From Gallionella sp. (GTDB taxonomy: Bacteria > Pseudomonadota > Gammaproteobacteria > Burkholderiales > Gallionellaceae): a DNA stretch of 64,000 nt. The notes below the pieces were generated by a model. It did no database searches and was not told the DNA's origin. It worked only from the letters and a program-made list of their open reading frames with translations. Positions 53,909 to 62,579 of this stretch are shown in pieces (the stretch's first letter is position 1; each line of letters starts with the position of its first letter). The translations under genes and the position numbers were made by a program. Location of the stretch: positions 1 to 64,000 of the forward strand of contig JAQTTV010000013.1 in the NCBI GenBank assembly GCA_028710565.1, in the 5' to 3' direction.

Positions 53909-54493
53909 ATGCAACTCGACGACGCTAGTTTAGACACGCTTTTTCGTACCGCTCGCACCCATAACGGTTGGCAAGATAAACCTGTTAGTGATGAGCAGTT
54001 AAGACAAATTTATGACCTGATGAAATGGGCTCCCACCAGTGCTAATTGCAGCCCAGCACGCATCGTTTTTGTCAAAAGCGCGGAAGCGAAGCAACGCTTG
54101 CTGCCCGCCATGATCCCTGGCAACGAGGAAAAAACGCGTACTGCGCCTGTGACCGCCATTATTGCGCAAGATTATGCGTTCTATGAAAAGCTCCCACAGC
54201 TATTTCCCCATACCGATGCGCGCGCTTGGTTTGTCGGCAATCAGTCACTCATTGACACAACCACATTTCGCAACGCCACCTTGCAAGGAGCCTATTTACT
54301 CTTGGCGGTACGTGCACTGGGATTGGATGCAGGCCCGATGTCGGGCTTTGACAATGCCAAAGTGGATGCAGAGTTCTTTCCCAACAGCACAATCAAATCC
54401 AATTTCCTCATCAACATTGGCTATGGAAACGCGACCAAACTATTCGCGCGCAGCCCTAGACTCACGTTTGAAGAAGCGGCACAAATTTTATAG
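53909..54493 (+). CDS. Nitroreductase-family protein, RutE-like
   Basis: A 194-residue FMN enzyme of the malonic-semialdehyde-reductase subgroup. The N-terminal [39 protein letters not shown] and the [20 protein letters not shown] segment are typical. RutE reduces malonic semialdehyde in uracil breakdown, but no other rut gene is here, so it may serve general aldehyde or nitro reduction. AGGAG precedes the ATG. Confidence 0.88.
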   Translation: MQLDDASLDTLFRTARTHNGWQDKPVSDEQLRQIYDLMKWAPTSANCSPARIVFVKSAEAKQRLLPAMIPGNEEKTRTAPVTAIIAQDYAFYEKLPQLFPHTDARAWFVGNQSLIDTTTFRNATLQGAYLLLAVRALGLDAGPMSGFDNAKVDAEFFPNSTIKSNFLINIGYGNATKLFARSPRLTFEEAAQIL

Positions 54494-54973
54494 TTAGCCG
54501 CCTGTCTGACTTATAGGTTTGCGCTGTTCAGGACGTAGACGAGACTTCAACAATTCGTCTGCGGCATCCGCATCTACGGCGTTTCCTGCTGCGTCGATGA
54601 GGGGTTGTTCAAAGTCATTCCAGCCTCGTATCCCTGTTTTGAGTGAAACCACGCGTTGAAACCCCATCTGCTGCATCACGTCGGCTGCGAGCACCGAACG
54701 ATAGCCAGAACGACAAATCACCACGATCTCTGCTTCACGCCCAGCAGCCAGTTCAGGCACAGTTTCGTCAAAATCCCATTCGCAGGACTGTTCTAGAATT
54801 CCCCGTGGTACATTGATGGAATTGGGAATACGCAAGCAATGGAATTCACTAGGTTCACGCACATCCAACAACAGGGGATGATGACCTGCCGCAAGCAGCT
54901 TGCTCAAATCCCAAGGTTGAATTTCTGTGACGCGGATAAGCGCGGCGGCGACCAGTTCAGGATAGCGTTTCAT
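54494..54973 (-). CDS. Rhodanese-domain sulfurtransferase
   Basis: A 159-residue protein with one rhodanese domain: LLLDVREPSEFHCLRIPNSINVPRG, the active-site loop VICRSGYRS with its catalytic Cys, and GFQRVVSLKTGIRGW. Rhodaneses move sulfane sulfur to acceptors; a contribution to the sulfur pathway is plausible. It converges tail-to-tail with the nitroreductase gene with no gap. The ribosome site is weak. Confidence 0.92.
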   Translation of the reverse strand: MKRYPELVAAALIRVTEIQPWDLSKLLAAGHHPLLLDVREPSEFHCLRIPNSINVPRGILEQSCEWDFDETVPELAAGREAEIVVICRSGYRSVLAADVMQQMGFQRVVSLKTGIRGWNDFEQPLIDAAGNAVDADAADELLKSRLRPEQRKPISQTGG

Positions 54974-55106
54974 CGATTTTGACTTCTTTCAAGATAACAA
55001 TGGGCATACACGTTTAAAATGCCTGCGCATTATAAACTTCAGCGCAAGCACATTTACATCGTCATCCACCCTTCCCTGCTATTACTTATGCCGTTCGTGT
55101 GCCATC

Positions 55107-55508
55107 ATGTCTGAATCCACCAGCCTACTTTCCTTATTTATCAGTAGCTTATTGGGTGCCACCTTATTACCAGGGGGGTCGGAAGCTGTTTTACTTTTAC
55201 TTTTAAAATCCTACCCCAATAGTGCATGGATGGCCGTCGGGATTGCCACCTTAGGCAACACACTGGGCGGCATGGTGAGTTTTGGCATGGGCTGGATGCT
55301 GCCACAAACACAAACGCTGAAACACGTCGATAAAGTACGGCACTATGGCACGCCCGTCTTATTACTGGCTTGGACACCGTTGTTAGGCGATGCACTATGT
55401 TTGGCAGCAGGTTGGTTGCGGCTCAATATCTGGCAAGCTACCCTGTTTATGGCAGTGGGCAAGCTGTCTCGCTATGCTGTAATAGTCGCAATTGCCCAGC
55501 ACACATAG
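55107..55508 (+). CDS. YqaA-type SNARE-associated membrane protein
   Basis: A 133-residue membrane protein with four hydrophobic helices. GATLLPGGSEAVLLLLL, VGIATLGNTLGGMVSFGMGW and LAWTPLLGDALCLAAGWLRL match the YqaA/DedA-related family, of unknown function. No good Shine-Dalgarno sequence is seen before the ATG. Confidence 0.88.
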   Translation: MSESTSLLSLFISSLLGATLLPGGSEAVLLLLLKSYPNSAWMAVGIATLGNTLGGMVSFGMGWMLPQTQTLKHVDKVRHYGTPVLLLAWTPLLGDALCLAAGWLRLNIWQATLFMAVGKLSRYAVIVAIAQHT

Positions 55509-55584
55509 CCCACCATCGCTTACTTTGTTGTATGATTGGCCAAGTCGCTTCTAATAAACCATTCATCACGCTAAGGAGAGAAAA

Positions 55585-56361
55585 ATGTACCGTACCCTAC
55601 TGGTAGTTGCTTTATCGAGCATATTCGGTCTGAGCTACGCCGCTGATAACACAGCCGACAGCTATGACTCGGGCGCATCACAGCCCTACTCGGCTCCCGC
55701 CACCAAGAAATCAAAACGCAACAAAGTCAAACAACCCACTCGCAGTAACAAAGTTAAAGTCGCCCCCCCTAAAGTGGTAGACGCACCAGATACGACCGAT
55801 GCAGCAGATTCAACAGATGGAGCTGATGTCGCAGATAGCCCAGAATTTGCCGCACCCAAATCCTCAAAATTCACCCTTGCCAGTGAAGACATTGCCCCTA
55901 ACAGCACGATTCCACAAATTTTCGAATCGGATAGCTTTGGTTGCACGGGAGACAATAGCTCGCCTGAATTGCATTGGTCTGGCGCACCCGCTGATACAAA
56001 AAGTTTTGCCGTGACCGTTTATGATCCTGATGCGCCTTCAGGTTCGGGATGGTGGCACTGGGTCGTTTATGACTTGCCTGCGGATACTGATCGTCTAGAC
56101 CCTGGTGTAGGCACACTGAACAGCAGCAGCTTGCCTGGCAACGCCATGCAAGCACTCAGCGACTTTGGTGTCCAAGCTTGGGGCGGCACTTGCCCTCCCC
56201 AAGGTGACAAACCTCACCGCTATATCTTTACGGTACATGCGTTGAATATCGAACAATTGGACGTACCCAACAATGCCACCCCTGCGATGGTCGGGTATAT
56301 GATCCATGCCAACACCCTTGCCACGGCTTCCTTTACAGCTCGATATGGTCGTCGCAAATAA
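55585..56361 (+). CDS. Exported YbhB/YbcL (PEBP-like) protein
   Basis: A 258-residue protein with a signal peptide (MYRTLLVVALSSIFGLSYA), a low-complexity Lys then Asp/Ala-rich linker (about 30-95), and a Raf-kinase-inhibitor-like domain from about 95. FGCTGDNSSPELHWSGAP, VYDPDAPSGSGWWHWVVYDLP and PPQGDKPHRYIFTVHAL are diagnostic. The ligand is unknown. AAGGAGA precedes the ATG. Confidence 0.92.
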   Translation: MYRTLLVVALSSIFGLSYAADNTADSYDSGASQPYSAPATKKSKRNKVKQPTRSNKVKVAPPKVVDAPDTTDAADSTDGADVADSPEFAAPKSSKFTLASEDIAPNSTIPQIFESDSFGCTGDNSSPELHWSGAPADTKSFAVTVYDPDAPSGSGWWHWVVYDLPADTDRLDPGVGTLNSSSLPGNAMQALSDFGVQAWGGTCPPQGDKPHRYIFTVHALNIEQLDVPNNATPAMVGYMIHANTLATASFTARYGRRK

Positions 56362-56384
56362 TTTTTATTCTTCGTAGCAAGCTC

Positions 56385-56427
56385 TTAAATCTCCCGCACA
56401 GCACGCGTTGTTATGCGGGAGATTTAA
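56385..56427. terminator. 14-bp perfect inverted repeat, likely terminator
   Basis: TTAAATCTCCCGCA (56385-56398) and TGCGGGAGATTTAA (56414-56427) pair perfectly around a 15-base loop, just after the PEBP gene. No long T-run follows. It lies four bases from the target duplication of MITE copy 4. Confidence 0.5.
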
Positions 56428-56434
56428 CATCTAG

Positions 56435-56565
56435 GAAAACGCTGATTAAATCCGCTCGCCCTGAGCTTGTCGAAGGGAGGGCGGATTTAACACACTGATT
56501 TTATTAAATCTTCCGTTCATGGTTCGACAGACTCACCACGAACGGAAGATTTAATCAGCGTCTCC
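56435..56565. mobile_element. IS5-type MITE, copy 4 (131 bp)
   Basis: Flanked by CTAG at 56431-56434 and 56566-56569. The ends GAAAACGCTGATTAAATCC and AATCAGCGTCTCC are inverted repeats, and the arm order matches copy 3. It has the same length as copies 2 and 3. Confidence 0.9.
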
Positions 56566-56610
56566 CTAGCATTCCGTTTCATACCGCGCCTTGACGGCCT
56601 AGGAACTCCA

Positions 56611-57213
56611 ATGCAAAAACTGGTCATTGCTTCCAATAACGCAGGTAAGCTGCGTGAATTTCAAACCCTACTCGCGCCTTTAGGTATCGAAATCGTCACC
56701 CAAGCACAACTTGGCATTTCGGAAGCCGAAGAACCACATTTAACCTTTGTCGAAAATGCACTCGCCAAAGCGCGCCATGTCAGTTTAGCCTGCGGCTTGC
56801 CCGCACTGGCAGATGACTCAGGCATCTGTGTCCACGCCCTAAATAGCGCACCAGGCGTATTTTCTGCGCGCTACACAGGACTCCCCTCATCGGATGAACG
56901 CAACAACCTTGGCTTATTACAAGCCATGCAAGCACACACGGATCGCCGCGCCTATTTTTACTGTTCCCTTGTGCTGATTCGCCATGCAGGCGATCCGACC
57001 CCCCTGATCGCCGAAGGCGCATGGCATGGCGAAATTGCGCATCAAGCGTCAGGAGACGGTGGTTTTGGCTATGACCCCCTGTTCTACCTACCTGAACTCG
57101 GCAAAAGCAGCGCACAACTCGACCACGACCAAAAACACGCCATCAGCCACCGAGGTCAAGCCATGCGCGTGTTATTAGAAAAACTCAAAGTACGGCAAGC
57201 GCACGAAGGCTGA
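56611..57213 (+). CDS. rdgB: XTP/dITP diphosphatase (RdgB/HAM1)
   Basis: A 200-residue house-cleaning enzyme that hydrolyses non-canonical purine nucleoside triphosphates. IASNNAGKLREFQTLL at the N-terminus, TFVENALAKARH, LADDSGICVHALNSAPGVFSARY and the ASGDGGFGYDPLFYLPE loop are all present and intact. AGGAA precedes the ATG. Confidence 0.96.
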   Translation: MQKLVIASNNAGKLREFQTLLAPLGIEIVTQAQLGISEAEEPHLTFVENALAKARHVSLACGLPALADDSGICVHALNSAPGVFSARYTGLPSSDERNNLGLLQAMQAHTDRRAYFYCSLVLIRHAGDPTPLIAEGAWHGEIAHQASGDGGFGYDPLFYLPELGKSSAQLDHDQKHAISHRGQAMRVLLEKLKVRQAHEG

Positions 57214-57291
57214 ACCACAATTCAGGCGCATAGAAAAACTCTTGTGCGTAAAATTGACGTACAATACAAGCTCTCATTTAGGAGCATTATT

Positions 57292-57552
57292 ATGCAACTC
57301 GCCAATGAATCTGCGCGCATCAATTTGCGCACCAGCGTGGAAGCCAAAACCATGATTGAACGCGCCGCTGCCTTGATGGGAACAACGGTGTCGGCGTTTA
57401 TGGTGCAAAATGCCTATCAAGCGGCGCAGCGGATTGTGTCAGAAAACGACACGTTGCTTTTGACGCAACGCGATTTTGCCGCATTTACCGCCGCGCTGGA
57501 TAATCCGCCGCCCCCTTCTCCCGCCCTGATTGAATTGATGGTGCGCCGTTAA
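57292..57552 (+). CDS. DUF1778 (TacA-type) antitoxin
   Basis: An 86-residue ribbon-helix-helix antitoxin. ARINLRTSVEAKTMIERAAALMGTTVSAFM is the DUF1778 DNA-binding part, and the C-terminal TQRDFAAFTAALDNPPPPSPAL is the toxin-blocking tail. The ATG at 57292 has TAGGAGC upstream; an in-frame GTG at 57244 was rejected. It is followed 3 bases later by a GNAT toxin gene. Confidence 0.92.
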   Translation: MQLANESARINLRTSVEAKTMIERAAALMGTTVSAFMVQNAYQAAQRIVSENDTLLLTQRDFAAFTAALDNPPPPSPALIELMVRR

Positions 57553-57555
57553 GCG

Positions 57556-58071
57556 ATGGTCACGATTGCATTATTGAATGCACAACACCAACGGGCAGGC
57601 TTTGATTGCGGCGATACCGCGCTGAATGATTTTTTGCACAAACACGCAGGGCAACAGCAACGGCGCGATTTTGGCAAAACCTACCTAGCACTAGATGATG
57701 ATGGCAACACGGTGTTGGGCTTTATCACCATCAGCGCGGGGCAAATAGCCACTGCCGCCCTGCCCGCCGAACTGAAATTGCCACGTTATCCCGTCCCCAT
57801 TTTGCGCATCGGTAGATTAGCCGTCGATGTCCGCTCCCAAGGCAAAGGCATTGCCCAAGATTTATTGGCATTTGCTTTGCGCATTGCACTGGATTTTTCC
57901 CAACAAGTGGGACTGTATGCCGTGGTGGTGGATGCCAAACACAAACGCGCACGGGATTTTTATGTGCGGCTTGGATTTATCCCCTGCGTCGATCAACCGC
58001 TGTGTTTGTATTTACCGATGGGGACGTTGAGGCAGGCGGGAGGCGAAAAACGCGAATTGCCTTACTGCTAA
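57556..58071 (+). CDS. GNAT acetyltransferase toxin (TacT-type)
   Basis: A 171-residue GNAT-fold protein paired with the DUF1778 antitoxin. FDCGDTALNDFLHKHAGQQQRR is the typical start. LGFITISAGQIA, RIGRLAVDVRSQGKGIAQDLL (acetyl-CoA loop) and ARDFYVRLGFIP follow. TacT-like toxins acetylate aminoacyl-tRNA and stop translation. The pair borders the Hachiman genes. Confidence 0.92.
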   Translation: MVTIALLNAQHQRAGFDCGDTALNDFLHKHAGQQQRRDFGKTYLALDDDGNTVLGFITISAGQIATAALPAELKLPRYPVPILRIGRLAVDVRSQGKGIAQDLLAFALRIALDFSQQVGLYAVVVDAKHKRARDFYVRLGFIPCVDQPLCLYLPMGTLRQAGGEKRELPYC

Positions 58072-58147
58072 TATACCTTGCTGATTTTGAAGGATTTAAT
58101 TGCAGATGACTTAAATACTTTGCTCATATTGGGCATGAAAGGTTGGT

Positions 58148-59086
58148 ATGAGCTTGGATTTTGAAGTACTACTGGATGATCTGTTTGAGAATATAGCTAG
58201 TAATGACTTCGGGGAGGCTGAAAAGCCAGTCATCTGCAACAAGAAAGTATTGAGCTTAATAAACGACTTTGAGGATGGCAAATGGAGGGCTAAAAAATTC
58301 CACAATTTCATTTGGGACAATATCAAAGAAACTGCTCTATCCAAAAGTGAAAGAGATTGCCTTGTTGGTCAAGAAAGTTCGATGCTTGAAGCTGCTGCAC
58401 AGAACTTACGTTTAACTGATAAAGAGGGCGACATCGGAAAAGGTAGCGAATTGGCTGAAATTGTCTTGTATGGAATTATGAAACACCATTACAAAGCACT
58501 ATCAGTTGTTCCGAAAATATTTTACAAACAAAATCCGCAGGACAATGCAAAAGGTGCGGACAGTGTTCATATTGTGCTGGATGAACATGACGACTTTACA
58601 CTCTGGTTTGGCGAGGCGAAGTTCTATACCAGTATTGAGGATGCTCGTTTAGCAGAAATTGTCACATCTGTGGGCAACTCTCTGGGAACGGAAAAGTTGC
58701 GTAAAGAAAATGCGATTATTACCAACCTTTCTGACATCGAAAACTTAGGAATTTCTGATGAAGTCAAAAGCAAGATTAGAGATTGTCTGAGTCATAAAAA
58801 ATCAATAGATCAATTAAAACCTAAGATAAATATCCCAATCTTATTGTTACATGAGTGTGCAATAACGCGAGAAGCAAAAGAACTTACCCCCGAATACAAA
58901 CAAAAAATCATTGCTTACCATAAGGCAAGAGCAACAGCCTATTTCAATAAGCAAATCAAATCTCTAGCAAAAGAAGTAACCAAATATGCAGATATAAAGT
59001 TTCACATAATTTTATTTCCTGTTCCCCAAAAATCTCCAATTGTTAATAAATTTGTGGCTAATGTAGCGCACTACAAAGGGGTATAG
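58148..59086 (+). CDS. hamA: Hachiman defence nuclease HamA (DUF1837)
   Basis: A 312-residue DUF1837-type protein. A PD-(D/E)xK-like site is visible: Asp138 in KGADSVHIV and Glu156-x-Lys158 in WFGEAKFY. The helical N-terminus (about 1-100) and C-terminus (NKFVANVAHYKGV) flank it. It is immediately followed, one base after its stop, by a large helicase, the hamA-hamB arrangement of the Hachiman anti-phage system. In known systems HamB restrains HamA until phage DNA is sensed. The gene is AT-rich compared with its neighbours, suggesting transfer. Confidence 0.88.
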   Translation: MSLDFEVLLDDLFENIASNDFGEAEKPVICNKKVLSLINDFEDGKWRAKKFHNFIWDNIKETALSKSERDCLVGQESSMLEAAAQNLRLTDKEGDIGKGSELAEIVLYGIMKHHYKALSVVPKIFYKQNPQDNAKGADSVHIVLDEHDDFTLWFGEAKFYTSIEDARLAEIVTSVGNSLGTEKLRKENAIITNLSDIENLGISDEVKSKIRDCLSHKKSIDQLKPKINIPILLLHECAITREAKELTPEYKQKIIAYHKARATAYFNKQIKSLAKEVTKYADIKFHIILFPVPQKSPIVNKFVANVAHYKGV

Positions 59087-59087
59087 C

Positions 59088-61226
59088 ATGGATGTTTTTA
59101 ATATGTGTTCAGAGATCAATGATTGCTTTGAGAATCAAAAAGAATCACAGGGTAGAGAACAGCTCATCAAAATGCTGGACTACCTGAAGCAGGCTGACCT
59201 TCCATATACCCCGTTGGTTAATCGGATGATTAGACGCTCTGGGCTTTATCCATATTTGAAAACTGAAAGTGCCACATGGGAAGACCGATGTGTTTACGAT
59301 GCATTCAAAGTTGACATAGGTCTTGACAAACCAATTACGCTCCATCGTGAACAATCATCAGTCCTAAAAAAGCTAATAGACGGGAAGGATTTAGCAATCA
59401 GCGCACCTACAAGCTTTGGTAAGAGCTTCATTATTGATGCTTTTATCGCTATAAAGCAGCCTAAAAACGTGATGATTATCGTGCCAACATTGGCTCTCAC
59501 CGACGAGACGAGAAGGCGACTGCAACGAAAGTTTTCACGAGAATATAAAATAATTACAACCAGTGACGTTGCGATGGGAGACAAAAATATTTTTGTCTTT
59601 CCGCAAGAACGAGCTATTCATTATGCAAATTCGATTCAACAACTTGATCTTTTGGTGATAGACGAATTTTACAAAGCCAGCGTTGCTTTCGATAAAGAAC
59701 GTTCTCCTGCTTTATTGCGTGCAATGTTGCGATTAAGTGCAATAGCAAAGCAAAGATATTTTCTTGCGCCTAATGTTTCATCTTTAAAAACAGGATTATT
59801 TACAAAGGGGATGGAATTTACCTCTATAGATTTCAATACGGTGTTCTTGGAAAAGCACGAATTATTCCAAGAGATGAAGATTAAGAAGTCATCGACAAAA
59901 GGTGACGAAAAGCTCAAGGGAAGTTTTCTTGTTGATCTATTAAAAAAAGCAGATGGAAAAACTCTAGTTTATGCAGGGAGCTATCCCAATATAGCCAACA
60001 TTGCCACGCTGCTAATTAAAAAACTTGAACGTAAAAATTGTGATTTGTTGAATCATTTTTCAAAATGGTTGGCGATACATTATGGTGAAAATTGGGATTT
60101 AACCAATTTGGTCAAGCTGGGGGTAGGTATCCATAATGGGCAAATCCATCGCTCATTAAGTCAAATTCAAATCAAATTATTTGGGGAAGTTATTGAGGGA
60201 TTGAACGTAATGGTATCCACCTCTTCCATTATTGAGGGAGTAAATACGTCTGCCGAGAATATTGTGCTATGGAGCAATAAGAATGGAAATCCCAAAATTA
60301 ATGATTTCACCTACCGAAATATTATTGGACGGGGTGGTCGAATGTTTCAGCATTTTGTTGGGAAAATATACATTCTTGAAGAGCCGCCTGTCGCATCGAA
60401 CATTGAATTGGAACTCTTAGTACCCGATGCAATTTTGGGAAATGTTGATGAGAAACAATATGCTCAAGATTTAACCCAAGAACAAGTCGAATCAATTATC
60501 GCTTACAAGATGGAAATGCGACAGTTGCTGGGTGTTAGCAATATAGAGGAACTCTATAACAGCAATGCACTGCAAACATCAGATTCAAATTTCATTAGAG
60601 ATATGGCTCGCGATATTTCCAAGAAACCAAATGATTGGAATGGACTTTTGCACCTAAACTCGGACACCCCAGAAGAATGGGAGCGACTTTTATACAAATT
60701 GATCCAGTTACGTTCAGTAGCATGGGGCTTTAAAGATAGTCAAGTTGTCGCTTTCGTTAAGGTAATTAGCCATAACTGGAAAAAAACTATTCCAGAAATG
60801 TTGAAGGATTTAAAAGGGAACGATATTAGCCTAGATGACTTTTTTAAATTGGAGAGAGTCGTCACGAATAACTTTGCACCTTTGCTTAATGACTTGACTT
60901 TTGTTCACCGCAAGGTAGTCAAATCAGACGTAGATGTATCCCCTTTCATCGCAAAGATTTCTTGTGCATTTTTACCCCCTGTTGTGTTTAAGCTTGAAGA
61001 GTATGGATTGCCGCGCATGATTTCTAAAAAAATACATCGTGCGCGACTAATTGACTTCACAAATTCAGATTTGACATTACATACCTGCATTGATTGGTTC
61101 ATTAACACGGGCGTAGAAAAAATAAAGAATGCTGTTCCTGATTTTGATAGTTTCGACTTGTATGTGCTAGACCATTTTTTTGAGGGTATTCAGGTCGCTG
61201 TTTCCAATAATGAAGAAAATTGTTAG
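59088..61226 (+). CDS. hamB: Hachiman defence helicase HamB
   Basis: A 712-residue superfamily 2 helicase. Walker A is APTSFGKS at residues 106-113; motif II is DEFY (192-195) rather than DEAH. VSTSSIIEGVNTSAENIV (motif V) and IIGRGGRMFQHFVGKIYI (motif VI) follow, with a long C-terminal region of no recognised domain. AAGGGG precedes the ATG. With hamA upstream this completes a Hachiman system. Codon use is AT-rich like hamA. Confidence 0.88.
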   Translation: MDVFNMCSEINDCFENQKESQGREQLIKMLDYLKQADLPYTPLVNRMIRRSGLYPYLKTESATWEDRCVYDAFKVDIGLDKPITLHREQSSVLKKLIDGKDLAISAPTSFGKSFIIDAFIAIKQPKNVMIIVPTLALTDETRRRLQRKFSREYKIITTSDVAMGDKNIFVFPQERAIHYANSIQQLDLLVIDEFYKASVAFDKERSPALLRAMLRLSAIAKQRYFLAPNVSSLKTGLFTKGMEFTSIDFNTVFLEKHELFQEMKIKKSSTKGDEKLKGSFLVDLLKKADGKTLVYAGSYPNIANIATLLIKKLERKNCDLLNHFSKWLAIHYGENWDLTNLVKLGVGIHNGQIHRSLSQIQIKLFGEVIEGLNVMVSTSSIIEGVNTSAENIVLWSNKNGNPKINDFTYRNIIGRGGRMFQHFVGKIYILEEPPVASNIELELLVPDAILGNVDEKQYAQDLTQEQVESIIAYKMEMRQLLGVSNIEELYNSNALQTSDSNFIRDMARDISKKPNDWNGLLHLNSDTPEEWERLLYKLIQLRSVAWGFKDSQVVAFVKVISHNWKKTIPEMLKDLKGNDISLDDFFKLERVVTNNFAPLLNDLTFVHRKVVKSDVDVSPFIAKISCAFLPPVVFKLEEYGLPRMISKKIHRARLIDFTNSDLTLHTCIDWFINTGVEKIKNAVPDFDSFDLYVLDHFFEGIQVAVSNNEENC

Positions 61227-61281
61227 CGAGATGTCGATTCTTTAACCCCACCTCGCCCTATGAAATCTATTTAACTCCACC

Positions 61282-62481
61282 ATGCGCCTCCCCGACCTTA
61301 TTCGCCTCACCACCTCCAGCTTTATCGCTTACCCGATGCGCAGTTTCCTCACGGGGTTGGGGATTGCCATCGGCATCACGGCGGTGATTTTGCTGACTTC
61401 GATTGGCGAGGGATTGCATCAATTTATCTTGGCGGAATTCAGTCAATTCGGTACCAATCTGATTGCGATTCAGCCAGGAAAAACTCAAACGCAAGGCGGC
61501 AATGTGGGGATGTTTGGGTCGGTGCGTCCGCTGTCGTTGGATGACGCGCAAGCCTTACGCCGCTTGCCTTATATCGAACATGTCAATCCCAGTATCCAAG
61601 GCAATGCCGAGTTGCGCGCCAACGATAAAAGTCGCCGCACCACGGTGTTTGGTGCGGGACATGACTTGGTGAATGTGCTGAATGTCTCGGTGCAAAGTGG
61701 GCAATTTTTGCCCGACGACGACCCCAGTCAAGCGCGCGCTTTTGTGGTGTTGGGGTCTAAGGTCAGGCAAGAATTATTCAATGGCATCAATCCATTGGGC
61801 AGCTATTTGCGGGTCGGTGGGCAGCGTTATCGCGTCATTGGGGTGATGCAGCCCAAAGGACAGATGCTGGGTTTTGATATGGATGACACGGTATTTATCC
61901 CCGCTGCCCGCGCCTTGGAGTTGTTTAATCGCCCTGGCTTGATGGAGGTTCAAATCAGTTATCAGCCCAATGCCAAGCTGGACAATGTGGTCGCGGGCAT
62001 CACCGCGTTGTTGAAAGAACGCCACGGACGCGAAGATTTTACCTTGATTCCACAGGAAAAAGCCCTCGAAGTATTGGGATCGGTGTTAAACATCATCACC
62101 TTCGCCGTGGGGGCGTTGGGCGGGATTTCGTTGTTTGTCGGCGGGGTGGGGATTTTGACCATTATGACCATGGCCGTCACCGAACGCACGGCGGAAATAG
62201 GCTTGCTGCGGGCATTGGGCGCACAGGAAAACCAAGTGCTGCAATTGTTTTTGGGCGAGGCGATGTTGTTGTCGGCGTTGGGCGGATTGGCGGGATTGCT
62301 GCTGGGGGTGGGCATTGCGCAGGCACTGCATTTGCTTTTTCCCGCGCTGCCCGTCCACACGCCGTGGGCTTTTGCCGTCGCCGCCGAAGGCAGTGCCATC
62401 ACCATCGGCTTATTGGCAGGCGTAATGCCCGCCCGCCGCGCCGCACGGCTTGACCCTGTTGAGGCTTTACGTACAGAATAA
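61282..62481 (+). CDS. MacB-like ABC transporter permease
   Basis: A 399-residue FtsX/MacB-type permease. One N-terminal helix (SFLTGLGIAIGITAVILL) is followed by a large periplasmic MacB_PCD domain (about 45-240) and three C-terminal helices with the VTERTAEIGLLRALGA coupling motif and ARRAARLDPVEALR end. No ATPase or membrane-fusion gene is adjacent in the window, so its partners lie elsewhere. The ribosome site is weak. Confidence 0.92.
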   Translation: MRLPDLIRLTTSSFIAYPMRSFLTGLGIAIGITAVILLTSIGEGLHQFILAEFSQFGTNLIAIQPGKTQTQGGNVGMFGSVRPLSLDDAQALRRLPYIEHVNPSIQGNAELRANDKSRRTTVFGAGHDLVNVLNVSVQSGQFLPDDDPSQARAFVVLGSKVRQELFNGINPLGSYLRVGGQRYRVIGVMQPKGQMLGFDMDDTVFIPAARALELFNRPGLMEVQISYQPNAKLDNVVAGITALLKERHGREDFTLIPQEKALEVLGSVLNIITFAVGALGGISLFVGGVGILTIMTMAVTERTAEIGLLRALGAQENQVLQLFLGEAMLLSALGGLAGLLLGVGIAQALHLLFPALPVHTPWAFAVAAEGSAITIGLLAGVMPARRAARLDPVEALRTE

Positions 62482-62486
62482 TCGAA

Positions 62487-62551
62487 GGAAACTGATTAAA
62501 TCCACTTACCCTTCGACAAGCTCAGGGCGAACGGATTTAATCTACATCTCC
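62487..62551. repeat. Half-size MITE relative, copy 5 (65 bp)
   Basis: A single hairpin arm, with CTGATTAAATCC at the left and GGATTTAATCTACATCTCC at the right, around a TTCGACAAGCTCAGGG core. The right flank is CTAA (62552-62555) but the left is CGAA, so the target duplication is degraded. It lies six bases after the permease stop. Confidence 0.65.
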
Positions 62552-62579
62552 CTAAACATTTGCACATGGATAGAAAATA

